From Cyclostephanos tholiformis (Eukaryota; Bacillariophyta; Thalassiosirophyceae; Thalassiosirales; Thalassiosiraceae), in contig JALLPB010000337.1 of the NCBI GenBank assembly GCA_036939975.1, positions 1 to 17,621 of the forward strand: a DNA stretch of 17,621 nucleotides, in the 5' to 3' direction. The notes under the pieces are model-generated. The model had not been told where the DNA came from and made no database searches. It saw only the letters and a list, made by a program, of their open reading frames with translations. The position numbers and the translations under genes are program-made. The stretch's first letter is position 1; each line of letters starts with the position of its first letter. Below, one piece after another: positions 8,897 to 17,567 of this stretch.

Positions 8897-9327
8897 CGTA
8901 GAGGATCCGTTGCGATGGATTCGGTTCTCGGGCGAAGATTTTTTATTGGCCTCGCTCTCTCTCCCTCTATCCTACGGGTATTAATTACACTACGCGGCAT
9001 CATACCCGGCGACACAGGCAAATTTGCATCGGAATAAGTAAGAGGTGTAGGTCCAGCAAGAAAAGGATTGAAAGATAGAATAATATTTGTAGGCATCTAG
9101 ATTGGGCTGCACCGAATCAGCCCGTGAATTGACATTACTCCCCCGGGGCTCCGCCAAAACCGCCTGTCCATCAACACTGTAAGCTGAATAGGGGGGGGGA
9201 TCATTAATTTATTTTTATGAAGATAGAGTTATGTCGATGTTGATTCGTATCTTCCTCCCTTCTGCCTGCGTCACTTCATATCGTATCACATCAGCGTGCA
9301 ATATTTTCAATATAAAGTAAAGCAACC
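8897..9327. promoter_or_regulatory. Divergent intergenic region
   Basis: This lies between the minus-strand membrane-protein gene and the plus-strand plastid-protein gene. On the minus strand GGCCAATAAAAAA (about 8938-8951) supplies a CCAAT and a TATA-like stretch some 45-55 bp before the start. On the plus side CAATATAAAG (about 9309-9318) lies just before the ATG at 9328. A 9-10 base G run occurs near 9190-9199. No gene is seen. Confidence 0.4.
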
Positions 9328-9624
9328 ATGAAGTCTACCCTCGCAATAACCGCCCTCTCCGTCGCGTCTGTCGGCGCATTCCAAGTCGCCTCCATCGCCC
9401 CCAGATCAACTTCGTCGTCTTCTTCCGCCCTTTCCATGGGGGGATTCCTCGAGGGCCGCGGTGCGAAAATCACCATCCGGGACGACGAGGACGCCGCCAT
9501 GTGGTTCGATGATGGGGCCGGCGGACGCAAACCCACGGAGAAGCCCAAGAAGCCCGATCCCAAGAAGCCCGTGAAGAAGGAAACAAAGGCCGCCGCCGGT
9601 TTCAAATTTCCCTGGGACAAATAG
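9328..9624 (+). CDS. Small plastid-targeted Lys/Pro-rich protein
   Basis: The product has 98 residues. Residues 1-17 (MKSTLAITALSVASVGA) are a signal peptide, followed directly by FQ. This GA-FQ junction is the ASAFAP-type motif that sends diatom proteins through the ER-derived membrane into the plastid. A Ser-rich transit stretch (to about residue 36) ends before MGGFLEGRG, the likely start of the mature protein (about 62 residues). The mature part has an acidic patch (TIRDDEDAAMWFDD), then a PKK repeat region, and ends in AGFKFPWDK. It has no membrane helix and no Cys, so it is probably an extended soluble stromal protein or a peripheral complex subunit. The family is not recognised. GC-rich synonymous codons suggest strong expression. 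Confidence 0.8.
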   Translation: MKSTLAITALSVASVGAFQVASIAPRSTSSSSSALSMGGFLEGRGAKITIRDDEDAAMWFDDGAGGRKPTEKPKKPDPKKPVKKETKAAAGFKFPWDK

Positions 9625-9662
9625 TAAGAGAGAGATTTCATGTGACGGGGGCTCGTGTTTCT

Positions 9663-9701
9663 GGGGGGGGGGGGGGGGGAAGCTATGGGGGGTTGGGGGG
9701 G
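9663..9701 (+). repeat. G17 tract plus two further G runs (possible G-quadruplex)
   Basis: Seventeen G in a row (9663-9679) are followed by G6 (9687-9692) and G7 (9695-9701). The tract lies about 40 bp downstream of the stop of the plastid-protein gene, where its 3' UTR or polyadenylation zone should be. Exact run length may be unreliable in the assembly. Confidence 0.8.
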
Positions 9702-9948
9702 TTTCCGCCCGGCATGTTTTGTACTTCGAAGAAATCGGGCGTGTGTTCCATATCCTAACGACATCTCGCGTTTTTACATTAAATCAGGCCTTGATCATCA
9801 TTAGCGTTGATCTTCGTGGTCTGTAGTTGCTTATGTTCCGGTATTGTACAATATATGCGATATTTGTTGAATACTCAACATCGACACGAAAATAGTAGAA
9901 TATTATGATGCCTAGATGAATAATGTCACTTCGATTTTTGCGAAGCAA

Positions 9949-12342
9949 TCACTGTTCTCGATTTTTATCGAATTTACCCACTATGCAAAAGTTGCGCGTT
10001 GAGAATCCGATCGGGAACTTCTTTATGCTTACATGTAGTTCTGCTCCGGGCAATTTGCTGCCTTGCCATAGTCTATTAACAGCCATAGAACGTAACCCGC
10101 ATATAGTGTGCATGGCCTCGCTAGCGATGTTGATGTCCCCTTGAACCTCCGCAAGTTGCTTCAGCTGTCCATACTGTGCCGGATCTACCTTCAGCCATTC
10201 CTCCACCGTAACAAGATCAGAGTTGACCTCACCGAGTGATGGCACCGACACTCGTAAATGAGAATTGGACAAAAAGCAGCAAGGACAGACGACGAAAGCA
10301 GCACCTTGGCATACAGCGTGACCCAGGGCAACGTCAGAAAGTGCCCCACAAGCATGGAGGGCAACAACGACATCTACACCACTGACGTCAAGCGTCGTTG
10401 CATCCATGGCGTCATATCGAATATTCTGCAAGCCACGCCGTTTCGCTCTCATCATGCCATTGTTCGTCGCTGATATTGATATATCGACTACTCTAACCTC
10501 TACCAAATCAATACCAAACATCTCTGCCAATAAATTCGATAGCAATCCTTTCCCTCCACCAATATCAACGACCTTCAGCGTTCGTTGACCATACGCTGGA
10601 TGTGAGCGTAGCACCGCCCCAATTTGGTCAATCATAAACTTCAGTTGCGGTTTCTTCACACGTTGCCACCGGGATTCCTCAGAGCTTACCTTGAATTCAC
10701 TCACTGGCGACCAGTCCAATTCGGACTCAAGCTCTATCCTTGCAGCCGGATATTCATCTCTCGAGTATGCAAATGAATCAATAGACTGAACCATCGAGCT
10801 AGTTATTTTTCCAGCCCGTGAATATTCGCCTTGTAATGACTGAGTAAGTTCAGCTGCCATCCATTGACGCTCCGTGGCCGACGTGGTACCTTTTGCGATA
10901 TCTTCTGCCTGAGAGTATCCCCCCGCTAAATTCAACGCTGTGGCAGCTTCGTCGGGCGCGAATTTACCTTCGTGCAATAAATCTAAAACGTGCCTTACTG
11001 CATTAGGTCGCCAGCTCGATCGCTGTAAACGGCAACTTGTCACCCAAAACACGGGACGATCATCAGACGAGACAGCTCCTACGTAACCTGTCAGCATAAC
11101 ACGGGCTCCTTGGCACAAAACGTTCCCATACGTCTCTGATACCTGGAGGCTCGTACCATCGCCATCGCTGCCTAAAAATAGAGCGTCCGGATGTAATACA
11201 GCGGAAAGTCCCCGTGATTCCTTCATCAATTCGTCCCGTGCCGTGTCATCTTCGTCGTCGTCGTGGGCCTTCTCAATCGGTCCCGACGCCTGGGATGAAA
11301 ACTCATCCACCAACTCCAGCACCGTTATGGATCCTTGATATCTTCTCCGATTTTGCACCCAGCCGGATATAGTGAACTGCTCGTGCGCATCCCCGTGACC
11401 TTGCGCATTCACATGTGTCTGATGTTGTAGGATATTGGCGATGGATGCAACTCCTTCGCCGGAATTATCTTGGCGTACGCAAAAGGGAGGAACGTTCACG
11501 TATTTCGAAGGAGCTAGTGGCAATAGTTTGCGCTTCAACGAATTCGTGCTCCCGACAAGTTTCGAAGGGTTGCAAAGGTAGTTTTTCGGAAATCTGCTCA
11601 GTATCTCTGATGAAATTCCTTCAAGAGCGCGGTCCGACGGAGGTGATTCTCCTGCTCGTAGCATATCTGACAGCTCACAACCAATATATGGCAATGCCTC
11701 CACCACTTGATTGACATCCAGTACTCCTTCGATGGCGAACCTTAAAACATTGCGCAGATGACGCGGATCGTCATTGGCCAAAGTATACCTCGCACTGTGA
11801 CAGAATAAAATGGCTTCGTTGGCATTGCGACTTGGTCCTGCGTGGCCAATCATTTGGACGTGAACGCCTGGTTGTATAATTTTATGGTAGACGTCATACG
11901 AACATAACGTTTCATTACCGCCATCCATATCATCCCAAAAATCTCGCCTCAATACGGCTTGCACCACGGCTGTCGACATTACATCGTCGTTAACTGCTTT
12001 TTTCTTGCTCTCATTGGTCGTATCGACCCTTGGTAAATCCATAGGAAGTATGTCAAGGAATACTAAATGCTTGCCTATGGCGCGCCTATTCGAAACCAAG
12101 CCCTCGAGCAAAACAAGCGAATGGTGTTCTGTTTTATCATCATCTTCTTCTATGAGGAGGTTGCGCAGAATATCATTGGCGGTATATTTACTCAATCGGA
12201 GGGGGGGTGGCGAATTTCCGAGAGCGGAAAGGGCAACGGAGGGTCCTATAAAAATTGCTGTAATGAGGAGAGTGAGATGGCCGCCCTTCATCATTCCTCT
12301 CTCGCATCTATCTCCCCTGCCGTCCCATTCTCGCCATGACAA
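9949..12342 (-). CDS. Class I methyltransferase with two OB-fold-like regions, probably RNA-directed
   Basis: One exon, 797 residues. The C-terminal third is a SAM-dependent methyltransferase of the Methyltransf_32 type (seen in GSTCD and related proteins): motif I VVDIGGGKG with D593, then ALHACG (H663, C665), then CPCCF (686-690). Two earlier regions look like OB-folds: LEGLVSNRRAIGKHLVFLD near 79-97, and FTISGWVQNRRRYQGS with W328. The second resembles the anticodon-binding fold of class II tRNA synthetases, suggesting an RNA substrate. From Met17 (12294) the product starts with a signal-peptide-like MMKGGHLTLLITAIFIGPSVA followed by LSAL, so plastid or secretory targeting is likely and Met17 is the more probable start. 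Substrate unknown. Confidence 0.75.
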   Translation of the reverse strand: MSWREWDGRGDRCERGMMKGGHLTLLITAIFIGPSVALSALGNSPPPLRLSKYTANDILRNLLIEEDDDKTEHHSLVLLEGLVSNRRAIGKHLVFLDILPMDLPRVDTTNESKKKAVNDDVMSTAVVQAVLRRDFWDDMDGGNETLCSYDVYHKIIQPGVHVQMIGHAGPSRNANEAILFCHSARYTLANDDPRHLRNVLRFAIEGVLDVNQVVEALPYIGCELSDMLRAGESPPSDRALEGISSEILSRFPKNYLCNPSKLVGSTNSLKRKLLPLAPSKYVNVPPFCVRQDNSGEGVASIANILQHQTHVNAQGHGDAHEQFTISGWVQNRRRYQGSITVLELVDEFSSQASGPIEKAHDDDEDDTARDELMKESRGLSAVLHPDALFLGSDGDGTSLQVSETYGNVLCQGARVMLTGYVGAVSSDDRPVFWVTSCRLQRSSWRPNAVRHVLDLLHEGKFAPDEAATALNLAGGYSQAEDIAKGTTSATERQWMAAELTQSLQGEYSRAGKITSSMVQSIDSFAYSRDEYPAARIELESELDWSPVSEFKVSSEESRWQRVKKPQLKFMIDQIGAVLRSHPAYGQRTLKVVDIGGGKGLLSNLLAEMFGIDLVEVRVVDISISATNNGMMRAKRRGLQNIRYDAMDATTLDVSGVDVVVALHACGALSDVALGHAVCQGAAFVVCPCCFLSNSHLRVSVPSLGEVNSDLVTVEEWLKVDPAQYGQLKQLAEVQGDINIASEAMHTICGLRSMAVNRLWQGSKLPGAELHVSIKKFPIGFSTRNFCIVGKFDKNREQ

Positions 12343-12583
12343 GCATAAGGACTGTGCAATTACGCTTATGAATATTCTAGGAAGGATAAAAAACGTACCT
12401 ATTTCATCGGCTAGCCCTTTTTTTATTTACTGTGATACCCTTATTACCTATTACTTCTTACCTCATATTAGAGGTATTTGAATTTTTCATTTGCCATCAT
12501 CACACGAACCTCCATCCCTCCCACGCGGGGAACCTGAGCCTCTCGGATCACAACATTGTAGGACTCGCCAAAGGAAGCAAGAG
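12343..12583. promoter_or_regulatory. Shared divergent promoter region
   Basis: About 240 bp separate the starts of the methyltransferase (minus) and the nucleotidyltransferase (plus), or 289 bp if the methyltransferase starts at Met17. The region is AT-rich in its middle, with T-rich stretches around 12415-12485. No clear TATA or named site was found. Confidence 0.5.
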
Positions 12584-13699
12584 ATGCCGTCCCCTCCCCT
12601 CCACATATCCAGCATTTCTATCGATGGCGATGGCTGGTTAATCGCTCGGAAGGATGACAACTCAATTCGAGAAGACGACGACGTCCAAGGATCAATCGTC
12701 ATCATCCCGAGCTGTCGGCGGCTATTGGAGGAGACGCATCTCACTCTCTCTTGCGACTTCTTTGGAAAGTCGTGCGTTACCGAAAACGCCGGCAATGACG
12801 ATGGTGGAAAATATGTCCCACTGGAAAGACTGCCCCATCGTCCCAATCTTGCCGATTGCCTCCTAAGAGTGATGGCGGATATCAAACGCATGGGAGCACC
12901 CGGCCGGCGTGATCGGCACAGAAATGAACAACATAAAGGCGATTCATCATTTAGGAGGGAACGTGGTAATAGGAGGCATAATGGACGTGTTGCGATGATG
13001 GAAGAACAGAGGAAATTAAGACAAGAAAACGAACAACAAAAGCTGGAGCGGTCGACTCAGCAGGGCGGCGTAATGCCCGATGACGGCGACGACCGTATCA
13101 TTCAGATTGAGGATGAAACAGAACCAGCGCCCGTGGATGAATTGGAGGTCCCCGTTGAGCGCAGGCTTGCCGCCATGTTTAACTCCGTCAGGGTCCTTAT
13201 AGAGATTACTCGACCGATGCTAATTCACCCCCAAAGTCAAGACTTCACGCTAAAGATGAACCCATCGATTAAGAAAGAGGGTAAGGGCCATCGATTTTAC
13301 CTTATTTCGAAGCATGTTTACTCATGCGTCTCCTTGGGGTCCTGGAAAGAAATTAAGAGGGAATTCTCTAAGCTGTTGGATGAGTTGCAGGATGGCTCGG
13401 CAAACAAGATGTTGCAAATCAATAATGATGCCAAGTATGAGTTGGGTGGAAAGGATTGGTTCATGACCCTCTTCAACCATGACCTGTTTATGAATGAGGA
13501 ACTCCTGGCGAATAAATGCATGGCGGTTCCAAATATGAACCCAAAAGGCGCTTTGAAACTGCATGCGGCAATTATTGACCGTTTTGAGAACGATGACGGT
13601 CATTCACAACAGATTATGCTTAATGCGTCTATCATCAGACTTAAGGAAAATATTACTTCTTATAGCAGTACTGCTTTCTTACAAACTTTGGCTCACTAA
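12584..13699 (+). CDS. N-terminal part of a Cid1/TUT-type nucleotidyltransferase (frame interrupted)
   Basis: The first in-frame ATG is at 12584; the open frame begins earlier, at a TTG (12491), with no better start. The 371 residues have an acidic and Arg-rich first half (an RRDRHRNEQ region, then Gln/Glu-rich helix EEQRKLRQENEQQK) and a more globular second half from VERRLAAMFNSVRVL on, including LGGKDWFMTLFNHDLFMNEE and AVPNMNPKGALKLHAAI. I recognise no named domain here. The stop at 13697-13699 lies 30 bp before the catalytic frame. Both run the same way and no promoter separates them, so this is most likely the amino-terminal extension of the enzyme that follows. Confidence 0.6.
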   Translation: MPSPPLHISSISIDGDGWLIARKDDNSIREDDDVQGSIVIIPSCRRLLEETHLTLSCDFFGKSCVTENAGNDDGGKYVPLERLPHRPNLADCLLRVMADIKRMGAPGRRDRHRNEQHKGDSSFRRERGNRRHNGRVAMMEEQRKLRQENEQQKLERSTQQGGVMPDDGDDRIIQIEDETEPAPVDELEVPVERRLAAMFNSVRVLIEITRPMLIHPQSQDFTLKMNPSIKKEGKGHRFYLISKHVYSCVSLGSWKEIKREFSKLLDELQDGSANKMLQINNDAKYELGGKDWFMTLFNHDLFMNEELLANKCMAVPNMNPKGALKLHAAIIDRFENDDGHSQQIMLNASIIRLKENITSYSSTAFLQTLAH

Positions 13700-13735
13700 T
13701 AACTACTAACAAATCAAGTTGGTTTTGGATGANCC
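13666..13735 (+). other. Frame break with ambiguous base (N at 13733)
   Basis: The upstream frame ends at TAA (13697-13699) while the downstream frame is open from 13666. A perfect TACTAAC branch-point-like motif occupies 13704-13710, and an AG follows at 13717-13718. However, no GTAAG/GTGAG donor fits the upstream frame, and the assembly has an N at 13733. Either a small intron with an unusual donor or a single-base sequence error would join the two parts. Confidence 0.6.
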
Positions 13736-15639
13736 AAATTCAAGTGGTTGGACTGGAGGTAAGAAAAGCGGAGGTTACCCGCTATACTTCTGCGATATCT
13801 CGGATGTTTAGTGGTGCCCGCCTTACCGTGTATGGCAGTTGTCTTTCCGGCCTTGCGTTGGAGGGCTCGCATGATGTTGACGTTAGTATTTATATACCCG
13901 AACTGGATGAGGCGAAGAAGAGCTTCGACGCAGGGCGTGTACCTGCAGAGGAGTACGAAAGGCGCATGCGACGAATCATCTTTAAAGTTCGAGATTCCTT
14001 ACAGTACTGTCGATCTGGAAGTTTTTTCGACCTATTCGCCGTTACAAGATCCAGAGTCCCAGTGATAAAAGGGAAGATGTATGCCCGAAATCCCCATATC
14101 AAAGATGGGTCACTTGCATTTGATCTATGCTTCCTCAATGATATCGCCGTCGTCAATTCCTCGCTGCTGAGAGAGTATTCCTTGTTTCACAAGCATGTGA
14201 GGATATTGATGCTGTCGGTCAAGTCATTTGCCAAGTTCCAAAATGTGTCAAGTGCATCAGAAGGAACGTTGAGTTCATACTCGTGGCTCAATTTGGTTGT
14301 CTTTTATCTGCAATGCATTGGGATGTTACCAGTCCTACAGTGCCCGATGATGATGGAAGAGCATGGGCAACAATTTGATCCATCTAATCCTTGGCATTTC
14401 ATTGATGGATTAGAAACATTTTTCCTGACAAAAGACGTGGTGGTTTCTAGAAATATATGGAAACGATCATCTTGCGCCAATTACGACAATTTAGGGGTGT
14501 TGTTGTACGGATTCTTCAACTTTTATTGTTGCATTTTTCCTGTCGAAACTGTGGCCGTATCCATTCGTTTCGGAAAGATAGCTTTGCAAAAGACTGCCCT
14601 CCACTCTACTTCCAAGTTGTGGAGACTTTCTATTGAGGATCCTTTCGAAACCTGCAACAGTCACTGTCCCCATGATCTCGGGCGCCCCATAAATGAAGAA
14701 GGGCAACTACGCATTAACAAAGCACTTCTTAGTGCAAAATGTGGCTTCCAAGAATTGCTAGGCATGCCTCCGGAAGCATTATTGTATGTGGATCTACAAT
14801 CGGTGAGCGATGGCATTACGTCTAATTTCCTGAGTTCATTGCTTCGTCCTTCAAAATCAAATAATACCAAGATCGAAGCGCCTGGACTATCACCCACAAA
14901 TTTTTCTAGTCTTGGCAGGCCCGAGAACAACAATGTTGATAAGGGACGTTTGAGCAAAGAGTTGCATCAAAATTTCAGAAGCCGTCGTCGCGACAAACGT
15001 GATGGAGAAGTACACAAAAGTCTTGCTACTCATCACAACGCTACCTCAACGCGCCCGGGGATTAATGATGATGACACGAAAATAGTTAACACACGCGTTG
15101 ATGAAATCAGCACCAACGGCCATCCTCGACACAGCAAACGTGGTGAGAACTTACACAAAAATCGTGGTACTACTCGCAACGCTACCTCAACGCGTCCGGG
15201 GAGAAATGGTAGTGTCACCGAAAAAGTTGATTCCAACACTAATGGAATCACAACCAGCTCAAGCACTCAAAAATCACAGGAGAATCAAGCAGCATCAAGT
15301 TCAAAATTCATGGCGAATCAGAAGGATCGACTACCAACTCCTTCTGGGAAGATTTACGAACGCGAAATTATTAGGGATATACCCGGTATCCGTGAGTTTT
15401 GTGCTAAGAGTAGCGCCGAACGAGCCGCGGACACACACACCAATCGAAAAATTTCGATAGTGTCGAGTGCTATCTCACGCGGAAGGTTGAGGGGTATTCA
15501 AACCGTGGAGATTCACAGAGCTATCATGGAAAACCATGATGATTTGGATGCTCTTAAGGCCCTCTTCCCGCAAAGCACATTAAAAAATTCTAAGAAGGGT
15601 GAAAATGCTGGTGATGGTGCAGAGATGGGCGAATATTAA
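13729..15639 (+). CDS. Non-canonical poly(A)/poly(U) polymerase, Cid1/TUTase family, catalytic part
   Basis: This part adds nucleotides to RNA 3' ends in known relatives. Numbering from 13729, the nucleotidyltransferase signature is YGSCLSGLALEGSHDVDVS: the GS pair is at 36-37, the metal-binding Asp pair at 49 and 51, and the third Asp at 132 in LAFDLCFLND. All three carboxylates are present. The PAP-associated region follows, with NLGVLLYGFFNFY near 254 and SIEDPFE at 301-307, as in Cid1-like enzymes. Residues 380-545 are disordered, rich in Asn, Ser, Thr and Arg, with a 47-residue tandem repeat. A last compact block (about 545-620) runs through YEREIIRDIPGIREFC to LDALKALFPQ. Poly(A) versus poly(U) specificity cannot be read. 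The frame is open back to 13666, and residue 2 is undetermined because of the N. Confidence 0.8.
   Translation: MXQIQVVGLEVRKAEVTRYTSAISRMFSGARLTVYGSCLSGLALEGSHDVDVSIYIPELDEAKKSFDAGRVPAEEYERRMRRIIFKVRDSLQYCRSGSFFDLFAVTRSRVPVIKGKMYARNPHIKDGSLAFDLCFLNDIAVVNSSLLREYSLFHKHVRILMLSVKSFAKFQNVSSASEGTLSSYSWLNLVVFYLQCIGMLPVLQCPMMMEEHGQQFDPSNPWHFIDGLETFFLTKDVVVSRNIWKRSSCANYDNLGVLLYGFFNFYCCIFPVETVAVSIRFGKIALQKTALHSTSKLWRLSIEDPFETCNSHCPHDLGRPINEEGQLRINKALLSAKCGFQELLGMPPEALLYVDLQSVSDGITSNFLSSLLRPSKSNNTKIEAPGLSPTNFSSLGRPENNNVDKGRLSKELHQNFRSRRRDKRDGEVHKSLATHHNATSTRPGINDDDTKIVNTRVDEISTNGHPRHSKRGENLHKNRGTTRNATSTRPGRNGSVTEKVDSNTNGITTSSSTQKSQENQAASSSKFMANQKDRLPTPSGKIYEREIIRDIPGIREFCAKSSAERAADTHTNRKISIVSSAISRGRLRGIQTVEIHRAIMENHDDLDALKALFPQSTLKNSKKGENAGDGAEMGEY
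15012..15260 (+). repeat. 141-bp in-frame tandem repeat in the polymerase tail
   Basis: The segment starting at 15012 (ACACAAAAGTC) recurs at 15153 (ACACAAAAATC), and the block AACGCTACCTCAACGCG recurs at 15037 and 15178, both exactly 141 bp apart. Each copy encodes NATSTRPG in a basic context. The period of 47 codons keeps the frame. Confidence 0.85.
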
Positions 15640-15668
15640 AGGACCCACTGAATGTGTACATCAATCAG

Positions 15669-16120
15669 CTAGCTAGGCAAGAAGTCTTTATACTTTAGTG
15701 GTGCCCACATCATGTGCTTGCAGTCTATGTGTCCAGAGGTCCATTCTTTAGTGAATAGATAACAGCTCCTAACAATAGCCATGCTGCTATGTGGTCCACT
15801 TGTATCATACTTATCATCATACGATGGCTGATTTACTGCCCAATGATTCCTTTGCAATGATTCAACGTCCTGGGCGACACAATCTAATTGCAACTGTATG
15901 CTACCAAGACTCTACTGAACATTCTTACTGCAATTCAGTCCGTACTGAAACCCTACAAGGACCAAAGATTAAGAAGTAGAGTTATCATAACATTAAATGA
16001 ACCAAGGTTTCTCTCCTCATTAGCACCGCCATCGAACAAACAATAGTATGCAAGTATTCTGCACACAGGCTTGGCATCATGCAAATATTGAGGCAAATAA
16101 TAGAGTTGTGCACTTGTATT
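15669..16120 (-). pseudogene. Unassigned decayed coding debris, probably mobile-element derived
   Basis: Two minus-strand stretches read as plausible protein without a start. One contains LYYLPQYLHDAKPVC and FDGGANEERNLGSFN (about 15980-16110). The other contains WAVNQPSYDDKYDTSGPHS and HIDCKHMMWAPLKYKDFL (15669-15890). Stops and frame changes lie between them. The FDGGANEE piece is the dispersed repeat also found at 4032. I cannot name the family. It ends tail-to-tail with the polymerase gene. Confidence 0.35.
16001..16037 (-). repeat. Dispersed repeat, copy 2
   Basis: Inverted relative to copy 1 at 4032-4067, with the same 20-base identical core. It sits inside the decayed mobile-element debris, which gives the likely origin of both copies. 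Confidence 0.75.
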
Positions 16121-16169
16121 TGTGTGTTAATGTGACCTCCAGTGCCCAAAGTCTTTCCCCCCCAGTGGA

Positions 16170-16699
16170 CTATCAAGTCAAAGGGGCAGTGCTCCTGGGG
16201 CACCTAATTAAAGATGATATTACACTATTGTCACCCGGTGCTTGAGGAAGGCCCCTAACACTGCTGCATGCCACTTGTGTCAAACGAGAAATCCAACTCA
16301 TACCAAGGGCCCACTTACTTGTTCTTAGTCCTTGTCCTTGGAATTTTGGAATTGACTGCGGGGTTCCAACCCTGCTGGATGTGGGACCACAGGCCCTTCT
16401 CCCATGCAGCTCTAAGTCCATTGGCTGGTTCCACCAAAACAGATGGACCAGTGAACCTCTTTTCCTCACCATCCCCATGCATAACTCATAGATCAGCTGA
16501 TTAGAGAAAAAGTTTGTCACAGTCTGGTGATGCAAGTCCATGTGTGGGCAATTGACTTCCGACTGACTGCTTTCAGTATATCTTCCATTTGTGGATATGT
16601 CCAGGTACCTTCTTCATTCAGTTTGGGCCTTTTGCCCAACATTTGCCATGCAGTGCAAATGTGGAAGCCCTCCAGACACTTCTTACTCAATAGGGACAA
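16170..16699 (-). pseudogene. Retroelement polyprotein C-terminal remnant
   Basis: On the minus strand a frame with FHICTAWQMLGKRPKLNEEG and WTYPQMEDILKAV (16517-16699) passes, after one frameshift near 16530, into QTVTNFFSNQLIYELC and RGSLVHLFWWNQPMDLE (about 16410-16530). The two overlap and continue each other. The wording resembles the far C-terminal region of reverse-transcriptase-bearing ORFs in diatom retroelements as I remember them. The remainder down to 16170 shows no clear motif. No catalytic RT motif is present in the window, so the family is uncertain. Confidence 0.45.
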
Positions 16700-16849
16700 A
16701 CTCTAGTTTCACTGCCATACAGTTACAGTAGCAAGGCCTGCATAGTTGCCTTGTAGATCATCCCTGGGGGGGTGAAATTTTAGCCCACAACACACAGGAG
16801 ATCCATGCCCAGTGCCCCTGTGCCTCCTCACAAGAGGCAAAATTGGATC

Positions 16850-17254
16850 TACCAAATTAAATTGTAACAAATAGTTCAAGTTAATTTATCTAATATAACG
16901 TTTATTGGCACAGTAGTTCATTTTATTTGAACTAGTCCAACTTAGTTTTTCTACGTGTTAAATTTAGTTTTGCACGTTGTTACATTTTATTTTTACATAT
17001 AAATCGCCTTTTAATTCGAAGAACTTAGTTTTTCTATATGTAAAAATATTCTTGTATATATAAAATTTTATTTATAATGCTCCAATTATTAGTGACATGT
17101 AATGTTAGTACTTATTGCATCGCTTTTCTACTTACAACTAAATTTAAAGTGGGAATTTTTTTATGGCTCTTAATTTTTATAGTAATCATGTAAAAAGTAA
17201 TCTGTTGCCATAACATTCATCGTGATTCCATTTACTATATGCAGTTAATATAAT
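16850..17254. other. AT-rich intergenic region
   Basis: About 400 bp of strongly AT-rich DNA with many TTTAT/TAAAT stretches and no open frame of note. It directly precedes the gene starting at 17255 and may hold its promoter; TTTACTATATGC at 17231-17242 is TATA-like. Confidence 0.6.
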
Positions 17255-17567
17255 ATGCAATCTAACACTTCCCCCACCCAACCACCTCATCAAAATAATA
17301 GGCACAATCCCGCCCATCGCCATCCCCCTCCTCGCCGAAGTCTACGTCTTTTTCTTCGAACTCTCCCTCCCCATCGACGCCACGATTTTCAAAGTCGCCG
17401 AGCGTGGTTTGATCTCACCACGCTCTCCCCGCTCGATTCTATTTTGGCGCCCCAACGTCGGCACTGGGAAGATGATTTGGATCATCACCGCCTTATTGCA
17501 CTTCGTATAGCCGCCAAACACGCTGCAGCCGCTGGTGGCCCCAACGCGCAATATTACTACTACTACT

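Noticed and set aside
7035..8984. Several plus-strand open frames (60-187 residues) across this interval
   Set aside because: They lie opposite exon 1 of the membrane-protein gene and are rich in Arg/Ser/Val because they mirror its Asp, Gly and Pro codon runs. No start context or domain supports them.
9923..10588. Plus-strand frames opposite the methyltransferase
   Set aside because: They are shadows of the methyltransferase domain, whose motifs are clear on the minus strand.
12491..12583. TTG at 12491 as start of the nucleotidyltransferase gene
   Set aside because: The segment before 12584 is not protein-like and starts with a non-ATG codon; the first ATG at 12584 is simpler.
13754..13765. 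Donor-like GAG|GTAAGA in the polymerase gene
   Set aside because: Reading through gives the expected charged helix before the YGS motif, so splicing here would remove conserved sequence.
17342..17551. Minus-strand frame of 69 residues at the window end
   Set aside because: It overlaps the longer plus frame from 17255, has no recognisable features, and no promoter-like DNA lies on its upstream side within the window.
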